The notes beneath the pieces are model-generated. The model saw only the letters and a list, made by a program, of their open reading frames with translations, was not told the origin of the DNA and did no database searches. Made by a program: the position numbers and the translations under genes. A stretch of DNA of 58,407 nt from Caldilineaceae bacterium (lineage in GTDB: Bacteria; Chloroflexota; Anaerolineae; Caldilineales; Caldilineaceae). Numbering within the stretch: the stretch's first letter is position 1; each line of letters opens with the position of its first letter. The stretch lies in contig JAHBVG010000035.1 in the NCBI GenBank assembly GCA_019637695.1, positions 1 through 58,407 of the forward strand, given 5' to 3'. Positions 51,889-58,407 of the stretch are shown piece after piece.

Positions 51889-51989
51889 AAGGATATGAGA
51901 AGACCCGGTACATACCGGGCCTTTGTCAGTATATCACGAAAGGGGGAAAGCTCACCAAACGGATGCGGGATGGGTAGTGCGTAGACGAT

Positions 51990-52072
51990 TTTCACCTGCA
52001 AACCTGCCACCTGCCACCTGCCATATGCAAACCTCCCACCTGCAACTTGCAAACCTGCGACTCGCCCCATCA
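51990..52072. repeat. CACCTGC and related heptamer repeats
   Basis: CACCTGC CACCTGC and CATATGC, CACCTGC, AACTTGC, AACCTGC-type 7-base words fill the gap before rplI. Similar words are at 46462-46480. A small palindrome CCCGGTA/TACCGGG is at 51904-51919. Confidence 0.65.
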
Positions 52073-52178
52073 CAAAACATATATCACCACACTCCCCTCA
52101 GAATTTGGCAAAATGGGGGGAAGCGACTACAATGGCAACGTTGTGTACCGGATGTGAACTTGGAAGGATGAACGCACC

Positions 52179-52724
52179 ATGGCGCGTATGAAGATTCTCT
52201 TGACTGAAGATGTCTCCAATATTGGGCAGGCTGGCGAGATCCACACGGTGGCTGCCGGGTATGCCCGCAACTATTTGATCCCGCGCGGTGAGGCGATCCT
52301 TGCCACAGCGGCAGCGCTGAAGAAGGCCGAAGAGATCCGCAAGGCTGCGACTCACAAGCGCGCGCAAGAACGCGCCAATGCTGAGGCCCAGGCCGAGGTG
52401 ATCCGCCAGCAACGCATGCTCTTCCAGGTGCGCGCCGGCGAGAAAAACCGGCTCTATGGCTCGGTGACCAGCGCTGAAATTGCTGAAAAGCTTCAGGAAT
52501 TGGTTGGCTTTGAGGTAGACCGCCGCCGTATTTTGCTCGATACAGCGATCCGCGACCTGGGTATCTACCAGGTGGGGATTCGCTTGATGGCCGATCTGAC
52601 GCCGACCTTTACCGTTGCTGTGGTCCGCAGCGGCGAAGGATGGGAAGCAGCAGAGCAGCGACATGCAAAAACAGCGCCTGCTCAGGCCAGTGCAGAAGAA
52701 CCCGTTGAAGAACCGGCAGCCTGA
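52179..52724 (+). CDS. rplI: 50S ribosomal protein L9
   Basis: The 181-aa protein starts with the L9 N-terminal RNA-binding domain, [20 protein letters not shown] and [20 protein letters not shown], then the long central helix ([20 protein letters not shown]) and the C-terminal domain ([20 protein letters not shown] and [20 protein letters not shown]). A tail of about 30 residues rich in Ala and Glu extends beyond the usual 148-150 aa. L9 binds domain V of 23S rRNA and helps maintain reading frame. It stands alone here, without rpsF, ssb, rpsR or dnaB. GGAAGG precedes the ATG. Confidence 0.97.
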   Translation: MARMKILLTEDVSNIGQAGEIHTVAAGYARNYLIPRGEAILATAAALKKAEEIRKAATHKRAQERANAEAQAEVIRQQRMLFQVRAGEKNRLYGSVTSAEIAEKLQELVGFEVDRRRILLDTAIRDLGIYQVGIRLMADLTPTFTVAVVRSGEGWEAAEQRHAKTAPAQASAEEPVEEPAA

Positions 52725-52760
52725 TTTATCTGGATTTATCTTTGCCGGTTGCCTCTCTAC

Positions 52761-52800
52761 ACAAAGAGACCGTCATCGTGAACGATGACGGTCTCTTTGT
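52761..52800. terminator. Strong bidirectional terminator after rplI
   Basis: Perfect 18-bp arms (52761-52778 and 52783-52800) with a TGAA loop. T-runs occur on both sides of the stem. It separates rplI from the convergent toxin-antitoxin pair. Confidence 0.85.
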
Positions 52801-52821
52801 ATTGTCTTGAAATGTTAGCCC

Positions 52822-53061
52822 TCATCCCAATCTGTCGAACTCCTCTGGCTCGACATCAGGGGCATTGTTGAGGATTTCCAAAAGTCTCTCACGGCTGCCA
52901 CGCCTGGCACGTTTTTCTAAATACTCAATTGTTGAAATTGCTGCAATTTTCTCGGCAACTGCAAGCATGACAAACTGATTAACAGAAATTCCTTCTTCCT
53001 GCGCCACTTCACGAAGTTGCTCATGTAAAGTTTTCGGTAAACGTAAACTTAATGCGCTCAT
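52822..53061 (-). CDS. Ribbon-helix-helix antitoxin-like protein
   Basis: The 79-aa protein begins with an Arc/CopG/HicB-type DNA-binding fold, LSLRLPKTLHEQLREVAQEE and GISVNQFVMLAVAEKI, followed by a helical region and an acidic tail. It is expected to bind its own promoter and the neighbouring PIN protein. Its ATG overlaps the stop of the PIN gene by 4 bases (ATGA), so the order is toxin first, antitoxin second. Confidence 0.85.
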   Translation of the reverse strand: MSALSLRLPKTLHEQLREVAQEEGISVNQFVMLAVAEKIAAISTIEYLEKRARRGSRERLLEILNNAPDVEPEEFDRLG

Positions 53062-53489
53062 TCTTTCACCTCACGGATAATCTGCAAAAACTCTCTTGGC
53101 GCTATGGCTTGAATTCCAAACCGATCAATGCCTTTGAAGTCGCTGATATTATGCGTCACGATGTACTTACACCTTGCAGTTACCGCCAGTTCAAGTACAA
53201 ATTCATCGTTTACATCGGACAAGGTTGGTCTCCACTGAAAGTAAATTTCATGATGATGAGCCATTGAACAAAGCGAATCTATGAAATCTGCGACATCATC
53301 CTGAGATAATCCCAGTTCTGTGTGATGGCGGTGAAGTACATCTTCATATTCAAGGATGAGTGCCACCGAATCATGAATTTCAAACCTGTTTGTCCCGACC
53401 AGAGACAATAATTTGTTGGATGCGCCTCTTTTGGAGCGAAGGGCAGCAACGATGATATTCGTGCCAAGGACAACATCAGGCGTCTTCAT
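53058..53489 (-). CDS. PIN-domain toxin-like protein with altered first active-site residue
   Basis: The 143-aa protein belongs to the COG1569-type PIN toxins: MKTPDVVLGTNIIVAALRSK, SVALILEYEDVLHR (conserved Glu), LSDVNDEFVLELAVTARCKY (paired acids) and IVTHNISDFKG. In relatives the first motif is V-V-L-D-T-N; here the Asp is Gly (codon GGC instead of GAC or GAT), so the metal site may be damaged. The start at 53489 matches family N-termini; the frame extends to 53525. It overlaps the antitoxin-like gene by 4 bases. Confidence 0.85.
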   Translation of the reverse strand: MKTPDVVLGTNIIVAALRSKRGASNKLLSLVGTNRFEIHDSVALILEYEDVLHRHHTELGLSQDDVADFIDSLCSMAHHHEIYFQWRPTLSDVNDEFVLELAVTARCKYIVTHNISDFKGIDRFGIQAIAPREFLQIIREVKE

Positions 53490-53611
53490 GGTTGGTATGA
53501 TATATGATATTTCATGTAACATCAAGCCGCTAAACCTGATTTGGAAAGAAGCGGCTTACTATCGATTATATGGAATCATTCAGCATAGCACCCCAAATTG
53601 GCGGTGAACGC

Positions 53612-55771
53612 TCACTCCTGCGGCAGAAGCCACTCCACCACTGCCAGATTTTCAAATCGATCCGCTACAGCGCGATAGAGAACCACTTGCAGACCATCTA
53701 GCTCGACGCCGCCCGGCAGTCGATAGCTGTCGGCCACCAGTTCGGTTGGAGCTAAGTGGCGGAAGGGGCGCAACCCGTGGACCGGCGCGGCGCTGTCCTG
53801 TTGAATGGGCGCGCCGTCTGCGCCGTGGATGAGCGCGCCGCCCCGCAGAGGACGCACGCTGACCGACCAATCCTGGGGTGTGAGATCAGGAGCGACCTGC
53901 CAGTAGAGGGTGAGATCCAAGGAGGGTTCGACGCTTGACAAAACGGGCGCGCCGATTGGACCCCGCTGATATGAATAGCCAACCAGTGTAATCCCATCCC
54001 CCATTACTCGATCCAAACGGACCTGCGGCGGCGATGTCTCCAGATCCGCGCCGGTAAATAAAGCTACCCAATCAGGCGTTTGCGATTCCAGGCGCAGTGA
54101 CGGATCGGAGGTGATCTCCGCAAGCAGCAGCCCAACCGAGTTCTCCGTCGCCAGAACAACCCCGCCTTGCGCCAAAGCGGCATCCACCTGTGGACTGCTG
54201 ACTACGCGTAAATCAGGGCGGATGCCCCAGATGCTGATCAGATAGTCCAGTCCCAAGGCGGCCTCTTTTTCGGCAAAGAGGACCGCGTCCGCTGGCAACG
54301 GCTGATCGAGCAGCAACGCCGGGCGGATCAATGCTGTGTCTTCAGGGCGAGATCGACTATCGGCGGCGGGCAAGGATGCATCCACGCGCCAACCGATCAT
54401 CCCCACCAAAAGGATCAGCGGCAGCGCGGCCAATCGAGCATCGACGCGGCCCAGCCGTGAGATCATCCACTGCGCAGCGGGCATCACCCCCATAAGGATC
54501 AAAGGGTACGCAGGCAGGATCACCTGAAACCAGTTGCCAAAGCGATCCACCCAGCAGAGGATAGCGTAGAGCAGCAGCGTGCCATAAAGCAGAAAGGCCA
54601 ATCGACCATCCACACCGGGATGATCGCCCCCGCGACGGTGCGCAAAGAGGGCGATCCCCAGCAGACCGATCACAAGCAGCGGAATGCTCAACTCCTGCCA
54701 GATCAGTTCGGGAAAGCCATTGGCGAAGAAGGGCGCGCCGGGTTCGAGTCCCCAACTCAGTTCGTCCTGACCCTGGGCGGTGCTGAGGAAGCTCCAAAAC
54801 CAATCGCGGCCGCTCGTCCATTCTCCTTCGCCCCACCACTGAGGATTGGCCGCGCCGCGCACATAAACATATATGTATCCGAGCAACGGCAGCGCCGCGG
54901 CCAGCACCGTCCCCAACACCGTGAGCGGACGCCGCAGCAGATCCGGCTGCGTCCACAGGACCACGGCCACCAGCGGCGGTACGATCATCGCTACCGTCAC
55001 CATGTGCGCCAGCGAGAGCCCGCAGAGGCAGGCGAGGAGGAGGAGACTGGGGATTGGGGACTGGGGATTGGGGACTGGGGATTGGGGATTGGGGATTGGG
55101 GATTGGGGATCGGGGACTGGGGACTGGGGATCGGGGATTGGGTGAACGCCCGGCTGCGGTCTGCCGTCTGCGGTCCGCCGTCCGCCGTCTACCGCCTGCC
55201 GCCACCGCAAATAGACATAGACGATCCCCAGCGTCTGGGCGATGGCGCTGCTGTACTGTTCGCTGGTGGTGGCGTAATACCAGAAGAAGTAGGTGACGGC
55301 ATAGAACGCGCTGATCAACCAGGCCAGCGGCCAATGACCGTACGGCCAGCCGGGGGATCGACTCAGGATCAAGAGAATCCGATAGAGGAGCCAAAGCGCC
55401 AGGATCGCCCAGAGCGTGTTGTAGCTGCTCAGAATGGGGATGGGGTTGGGCGTAACGTCGCCGAAAAGAGCGACCAGGCTGCGCCAGCCGTGGAACCAGA
55501 GCCAACCGCCCATAGTGTAGAGAGGATAACCGGGGGCGTTGCCCGGTCGCGCCTGCACCTGGGCATAGTGATGGGTGATCAGATCGCCGCCTTCCAATTC
55601 GCGCGGCAGCAGACCCGTATCCAGCGTGGCGAAATAGACGAAAACAGCGATCACCCAAAGTAGCCAACCCGCCAAACTGGCTGCACTCGCCGACCGCAAG
55701 CGGCTCCATGCGCCGACAGGAGCAAGATCTTCTTTCAGAAAAACACTGTCCACGCCAGGCGACTCCCTCAT
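53612..55771 (-). CDS. DUF2723-type polytopic membrane glycosyltransferase-like protein
   Basis: The 719-aa protein has about ten membrane segments in residues 30-450 and an extracytoplasmic C-terminal domain. The first outer loop has [20 protein letters not shown] followed by [20 protein letters not shown], the DUF2723 signature of GT-C-like proteins, with acids where sugar-phosphate transferases carry catalytic Asp or Glu. A loop near residues 195-240 contains period-7 repeats ([20 protein letters not shown]), encoded by the heptamer array at 55045-55141. The role is probably surface glycosylation or wall polymer assembly; the substrate is unknown. Confidence 0.82.
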   Translation of the reverse strand: MRESPGVDSVFLKEDLAPVGAWSRLRSASAASLAGWLLWVIAVFVYFATLDTGLLPRELEGGDLITHHYAQVQARPGNAPGYPLYTMGGWLWFHGWRSLVALFGDVTPNPIPILSSYNTLWAILALWLLYRILLILSRSPGWPYGHWPLAWLISAFYAVTYFFWYYATTSEQYSSAIAQTLGIVYVYLRWRQAVDGGRRTADGRPQPGVHPIPDPQSPVPDPQSPIPNPQSPVPNPQSPIPSLLLLACLCGLSLAHMVTVAMIVPPLVAVVLWTQPDLLRRPLTVLGTVLAAALPLLGYIYVYVRGAANPQWWGEGEWTSGRDWFWSFLSTAQGQDELSWGLEPGAPFFANGFPELIWQELSIPLLVIGLLGIALFAHRRGGDHPGVDGRLAFLLYGTLLLYAILCWVDRFGNWFQVILPAYPLILMGVMPAAQWMISRLGRVDARLAALPLILLVGMIGWRVDASLPAADSRSRPEDTALIRPALLLDQPLPADAVLFAEKEAALGLDYLISIWGIRPDLRVVSSPQVDAALAQGGVVLATENSVGLLLAEITSDPSLRLESQTPDWVALFTGADLETSPPQVRLDRVMGDGITLVGYSYQRGPIGAPVLSSVEPSLDLTLYWQVAPDLTPQDWSVSVRPLRGGALIHGADGAPIQQDSAAPVHGLRPFRHLAPTELVADSYRLPGGVELDGLQVVLYRAVADRFENLAVVEWLLPQE
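55045..55200. repeat. Long heptamer array inside the DUF2723-type gene
   Basis: Thirteen uninterrupted 7-base units of GGAYYGG type (55051-55141: GGATTGG, GGACTGG, GGATCGG), preceded by a partial unit, then six GTCTGCC/GTCCGCC-type units at 55159-55200. Because 7 and 3 are coprime, the coding strand gives a 7-residue protein repeat (P-N-P-Q-S-P-I/V) every three units. Confidence 0.9.
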
Positions 55772-55852
55772 TGATCAGCATCCACCGTCGGGCCATACTA
55801 GCACGCCCAATTGGTGGTGTCAAAGGATGCGGGAAAGTCGATCCCTGATTGT

Positions 55853-55881
55853 TTGCCAAGCGCGGCGCGGCTGACTATAAT
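55853..55881 (+). promoter_or_regulatory. Promoter of the peptidase C26 gene
   Basis: TTGCCA (55853-55858), a 17-base spacer and TATAAT (55876-55881). Transcription would begin near 55888, about 44 bases before the GTG start. Confidence 0.75.
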
Positions 55882-55931
55882 TCACAAATGAATCAGCTAT
55901 ATTATTTTATGTCTAGTAGGAGATCCAAACC

Positions 55932-56867
55932 GTGACGCTGACGGATGAAGAAATACGCAATCAGCCTACACTACGCCAGACGAATGGCGCAGTTCTACCC
56001 AAACGCCCCTTGATCGGCGTGCCCACAGGCCGTGAACGCTCTCAACGCTTCTTCGGCCTGCCCATGTATATTATGAACCAGACCTATGTGCGCGAATTGG
56101 AAAAACGAGGCGCGCTGCCGGTTTTGATCCCACTTAACATGAGCGAAGCCACATTGGATGGCATCCTCGCCGGGTTGGACGGTCTCTTTCTGCCCGGCGG
56201 CGAAGATATGGACCCGGCCACCTATAACGAGGAGCGCCATCCCCAGCTTGGCCCGGTGGACAAAGAGCGCGATCGCACCGAACTCCATCTGGTGCGCCAT
56301 GCCATCGCTGCGGGGATGCCCGTCTTCGGCGTCTGTCGCGGCGTGCAAGTGATCAACGTAGCCTGCGGCGGCGCGCTCTATCAAGATCTCCACAGCCAGC
56401 GCCCCGATCTCGACAAACATGACTTCTATCCGCCCAAATTTGAGCGCTTTCAGATCACCCATGACATCAACATCGAGCTGGATAGCCGCCTGGCGCAGGC
56501 GTTGGGCCACACCCATCCCATCAACTCGATGCACCACCAGGGCATCAAGCGGCTGGGCGAATGTCTGCGTGTGGTCGCCAAAGCCCCCGACGGCCTGCCC
56601 GAAGCTGTGGAATGCCCTGCCCTGCCTTATGTGGTGGGCGTGCAGTGGCACCCGGAGGAACTGGCAAAGACCGATCAACACAGCGCCGATCTCTTCTCAC
56701 AATTTGTGCAAACGTCCGCTGGTCCCTGGCGCGAGGAAGTGCCCAAAGGGTGGAGCGAACGATTTTGGGATAAACTCGAACAGACGCAGACGGCCAAAGT
56801 ACATCCCAGTGAGCCGGATAGCAGCTACAGCATGAGTACGGACAAAGCAACTGTTGCCCAACTCTAA
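55932..56867 (+). CDS. Peptidase C26/gamma-glutamyl-GABA hydrolase-like glutamine amidotransferase
   Basis: The 311-aa protein is a class I glutamine amidotransferase of the PuuD type. It shows the start PLIGVPTGRERS, GLFLPGGEDMDP, the nucleophile Cys in VFGVCRGVQVINVACGG, SMHHQGIKRLG, and the His-Glu pair in VVGVQWHPEELAKT. PuuD hydrolyses gamma-glutamyl-GABA in putrescine breakdown, but the C26 family has other gamma-glutamyl substrates. Translation starts at GTG 55932, after AGGAGAT at good spacing. No other putrescine genes are close. A hairpin terminator follows. Confidence 0.9.
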   Translation: MTLTDEEIRNQPTLRQTNGAVLPKRPLIGVPTGRERSQRFFGLPMYIMNQTYVRELEKRGALPVLIPLNMSEATLDGILAGLDGLFLPGGEDMDPATYNEERHPQLGPVDKERDRTELHLVRHAIAAGMPVFGVCRGVQVINVACGGALYQDLHSQRPDLDKHDFYPPKFERFQITHDINIELDSRLAQALGHTHPINSMHHQGIKRLGECLRVVAKAPDGLPEAVECPALPYVVGVQWHPEELAKTDQHSADLFSQFVQTSAGPWREEVPKGWSERFWDKLEQTQTAKVHPSEPDSSYSMSTDKATVAQL

Positions 56868-56878
56868 GATTGTGATAC

Positions 56879-56906
56879 AAGCCAGGTCATCGAGACCTGG
56901 CTTTCT
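56879..56906 (+). terminator. Terminator after the peptidase C26 gene
   Basis: Perfect 10-bp arms AAGCCAGGTC (56879-56888) and GACCTGGCTT (56894-56903) with an ATCGA loop and a short T-rich tail, 12 bases after the stop. Confidence 0.7.
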
Positions 56907-56912
56907 CATTGG

Positions 56913-56970
56913 ACAGGATCGGCAATCAGACCCACCAGGTTGCAGAAAACCTGGCAGGTCCCCAAAACGG
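56913..56970. repeat. Third copy of the CCAGGTT palindrome family
   Basis: Arms 56929-56941 and 56948-56960 (12 of 13 matched) around GCAGAA; the flanks (ATCGGCAAT before, CCCCAAAA after) match the recQ copy at 9322-9372 closely. It sits in the gap before the M28 gene. Confidence 0.75.
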
Positions 56971-57016
56971 ATAAACTCTATTGGCGCCAATGGCGCGAAA
57001 TCAAGGATAAATCCCT

Positions 57017-58407
57017 ATGCGTTTCCACCGACAACGCACCTCATATCTCTCCAAATCCATATTGCGCTTGCTCGTCCCGCTGTTATTGATGGGCGGCATC
57101 CTTGGGATTGGTCTCATCGTCCGCCAGGGATTGGCCCCTGTACGCGCCCAGGACGCCACCTTTGGTCCACAACTTTTTCTGGTCGAAGGGGATCGCCCAC
57201 TCGCTGCGACGATGGATGTGGCGATCCACACCCAACTGCAAGGATCACCCCTGCCTCGATTCATCGCCAGCGGGGACGAAGGGGATCGCGCCGCGCTGAG
57301 CGCTGCTGGTTTCAGCGTGACCCTGCTCGACGCCGACACCACGGGCAAGGTCTATTATCTGCTCGACGCGCAAAGCGCCCCACAGCAAGCCAGGGCTGAG
57401 GCCATCCGTTTTGGCGAAATCCGCTATGAGGATGAACAGGTGCTGCTGCTGGCTCTAGACGCGGCTGACGAAAAGGCGATGGTCGAAACGATCCCGGCGG
57501 TGGGCATTGCGATCTCTGCCATCCTCCCGCAGCGGTTGCCGACGCCGGATGCATTGACGCCGCTTGTGCTGCCACGCGATACCGCTGCCACCGATCCATT
57601 GGTTGAATCGCTGCTGCCGCTGATGACAACGCAAGCGCTGGCTGATCGCATCCGTCAACTGAGCGGCGAAGTCCCAGTGACGCTGCCGGGCGGGCAGGTG
57701 ACGCTCAACACCCGCTACACCTTCTCCGCGCGCATCACCGACGCCGAGCGCTTCCTCTACGAATATCACAAAGCGCTGGGGATGAACCCATCCTACGCAG
57801 CGTGGACCTATGGCAACTACAGCGGGCGCAATGTGATCGCCGACATCCCCGGCGTGGATAACCCACAACGGATCTGGGTAATCGGCGGCCATTTTGATAC
57901 CAATTCCGAGATCCCGTACACCTCAGCCCCTGGCGCTGATGACAACGCCACCGGTGTAGCGGCGACTATGCGTATTGCCGAGATCCTCAAAGCGTACAAA
58001 TTCCGCGACACGATCCGCTTTGTCTACTTTTCGGGCGAGGAACAGGGGCAGTGGGGCAGCAAGCATTATGCTGCGAGTTTACGGCAGGCCGGCGCGCAGA
58101 TCGCAGGTTACATCAACCTGGACATGATCGGCTATGACGGCAACGACGACCGTGTGGTGGAGCTACATACCGGTTCCGAAAGCAGCAACCCCAACTCAAA
58201 CGCGTTGGCGATCCAGTTTATCAATGCCAGCAGCCGCTATGGGCAGGGGTTGAAGTTCGAGCGCAAGACCGACAGCGCCAGCCGCTTCTCGGATCATAGC
58301 CCGTTTTGGGATAACAACTATGCGGCCTTCCTCGTTATTGAGAACTTCTTCGACGACGCCATCCCGCGGGATCGCAACCCGCACTATCATAAAAGCACGG
58401 ATCGCCT
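57017..58407 (+). CDS. M28-family metallopeptidase, N-terminal part (runs off the window)
   Basis: The frame is open from an ATG at 57017 (AAGGA upstream) to the end of the window, at least 463 codons. A signal or membrane segment occupies residues about 16-36 (LLVPLLLMGGILGIGLIV), then a pro-region-like domain to about 230. The M28 catalytic domain follows with its zinc ligands: GGHFDTN, GADDNATGVA, SGEEQGQWGS (catalytic Glu and ligand), NLDMIGYD and DHSPFWD. Such enzymes are secreted or surface aminopeptidases. The C-terminus is missing, so further domains cannot be judged. Confidence 0.9.
   Translation, partial: MRFHRQRTSYLSKSILRLLVPLLLMGGILGIGLIVRQGLAPVRAQDATFGPQLFLVEGDRPLAATMDVAIHTQLQGSPLPRFIASGDEGDRAALSAAGFSVTLLDADTTGKVYYLLDAQSAPQQARAEAIRFGEIRYEDEQVLLLALDAADEKAMVETIPAVGIAISAILPQRLPTPDALTPLVLPRDTAATDPLVESLLPLMTTQALADRIRQLSGEVPVTLPGGQVTLNTRYTFSARITDAERFLYEYHKALGMNPSYAAWTYGNYSGRNVIADIPGVDNPQRIWVIGGHFDTNSEIPYTSAPGADDNATGVAATMRIAEILKAYKFRDTIRFVYFSGEEQGQWGSKHYAASLRQAGAQIAGYINLDMIGYDGNDDRVVELHTGSESSNPNSNALAIQFINASSRYGQGLKFERKTDSASRFSDHSPFWDNNYAAFLVIENFFDDAIPRDRNPHYHKSTDR

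Noticed and set aside
55045..55141. Possible CRISPR array
   Set aside because: Units are 7 bases, contiguous and without unique spacers; no cas genes are present.
55051..55141. G-quadruplex regulatory element
   Set aside because: GGGG runs every 7 bases could fold as quadruplexes, but the array lies within a gene and nothing in the sequence shows regulation; kept only as a repeat.
54620..55663. 347-codon plus-strand frame opposite the DUF2723-type gene
   Set aside because: Antisense shadow extended by the stop-free heptamer repeats; it contains translated GDWGLGI words only.
54357..55859. 500-codon minus-strand frame overlapping the DUF2723-type gene in another phase
   Set aside because: Arg/Ser/Pro-rich shadow; the overlapping frame has membrane helices and family motifs.
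1..58407. tRNA, rRNA or riboswitch genes
   Set aside because: Reading the gaps gave no cloverleaf or conserved riboswitch core that I could defend; absence was not tested by a covariance search.

Overview
The window is a bacterial chromosome segment of fairly high G+C with one sharply A+T-rich island. Lipoproteins carrying Thr-Pro-rich linkers and SH3b folds, DUF2723/PMT-type membrane glycosyltransferases, PspA, a solute-binding/VWA fusion protein, Uma2 nucleases, many toxin-antitoxin genes and abundant short heptameric repeats together suggest a Chloroflexota (Anaerolineae/Caldilineae-like) organism. This placement is an inference from gene style; no rRNA or tRNA gene was found.

Layout. 0-5.6 kb: end of a Uma2 nuclease, a toast-rack-like lipoprotein, a minus-strand three-gene unit (unknown lipoprotein, unknown 340-aa protein, SMP-30 lactonase) and fabF. 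5.8-9.3 kb: an unusually long RecQ-type helicase. 9.5-16.4 kb: a same-strand cluster of PspA, a stand-alone FtsH-periplasmic-like membrane protein, a small membrane protein, a solute-binding protein, a solute-binding/VWA fusion, a coiled-coil membrane protein and a LivK-like lipoprotein, with no transporter permease or ATPase. 16.7-25.5 kb: a secreted IPT/CARDB/PPC protein, galT, Uma2, a ROK kinase, an AbrB/PIN module, endonuclease V overlapping a SplB-like radical SAM gene, a NUDIX hydrolase and a sugar-nucleotide-type epimerase.

25.6-37.2 kb is accessory. A methyltransferase is followed by decayed coding sequence, two copies of a 61-bp palindromic repeat, and an A+T-rich island with four tightly packed genes: NurA-like nuclease, HerA-like ATPase, Hsp90-type ATPase and B12-binding-type radical SAM enzyme. 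This is the best candidate for an undescribed (probably defence or DNA-processing) system. Beyond it lie higBA, a HicB-like orphan, a DUF402 protein, an unknown protein and a second methyltransferase.

37.2-45.5 kb: sugar catabolism (class II aldolase, alpha-L-rhamnosidase, mannonate dehydratase), an XRE/membrane protein pair, a P-loop kinase and an ABC exporter. 45.8-58.4 kb: a coiled-coil protein, two large membrane glycosyltransferase-like proteins whose loops contain in-frame heptamer repeats, two SH3b lipoproteins, rplI, a PIN/RHH toxin-antitoxin pair with an altered catalytic residue, a peptidase C26 protein and the start of an M28 peptidase.

The intergenic DNA contains several families of 7-bp tandem repeats, often as inverted pairs around inner hairpins, and a separate palindrome family placed just after stop codons.
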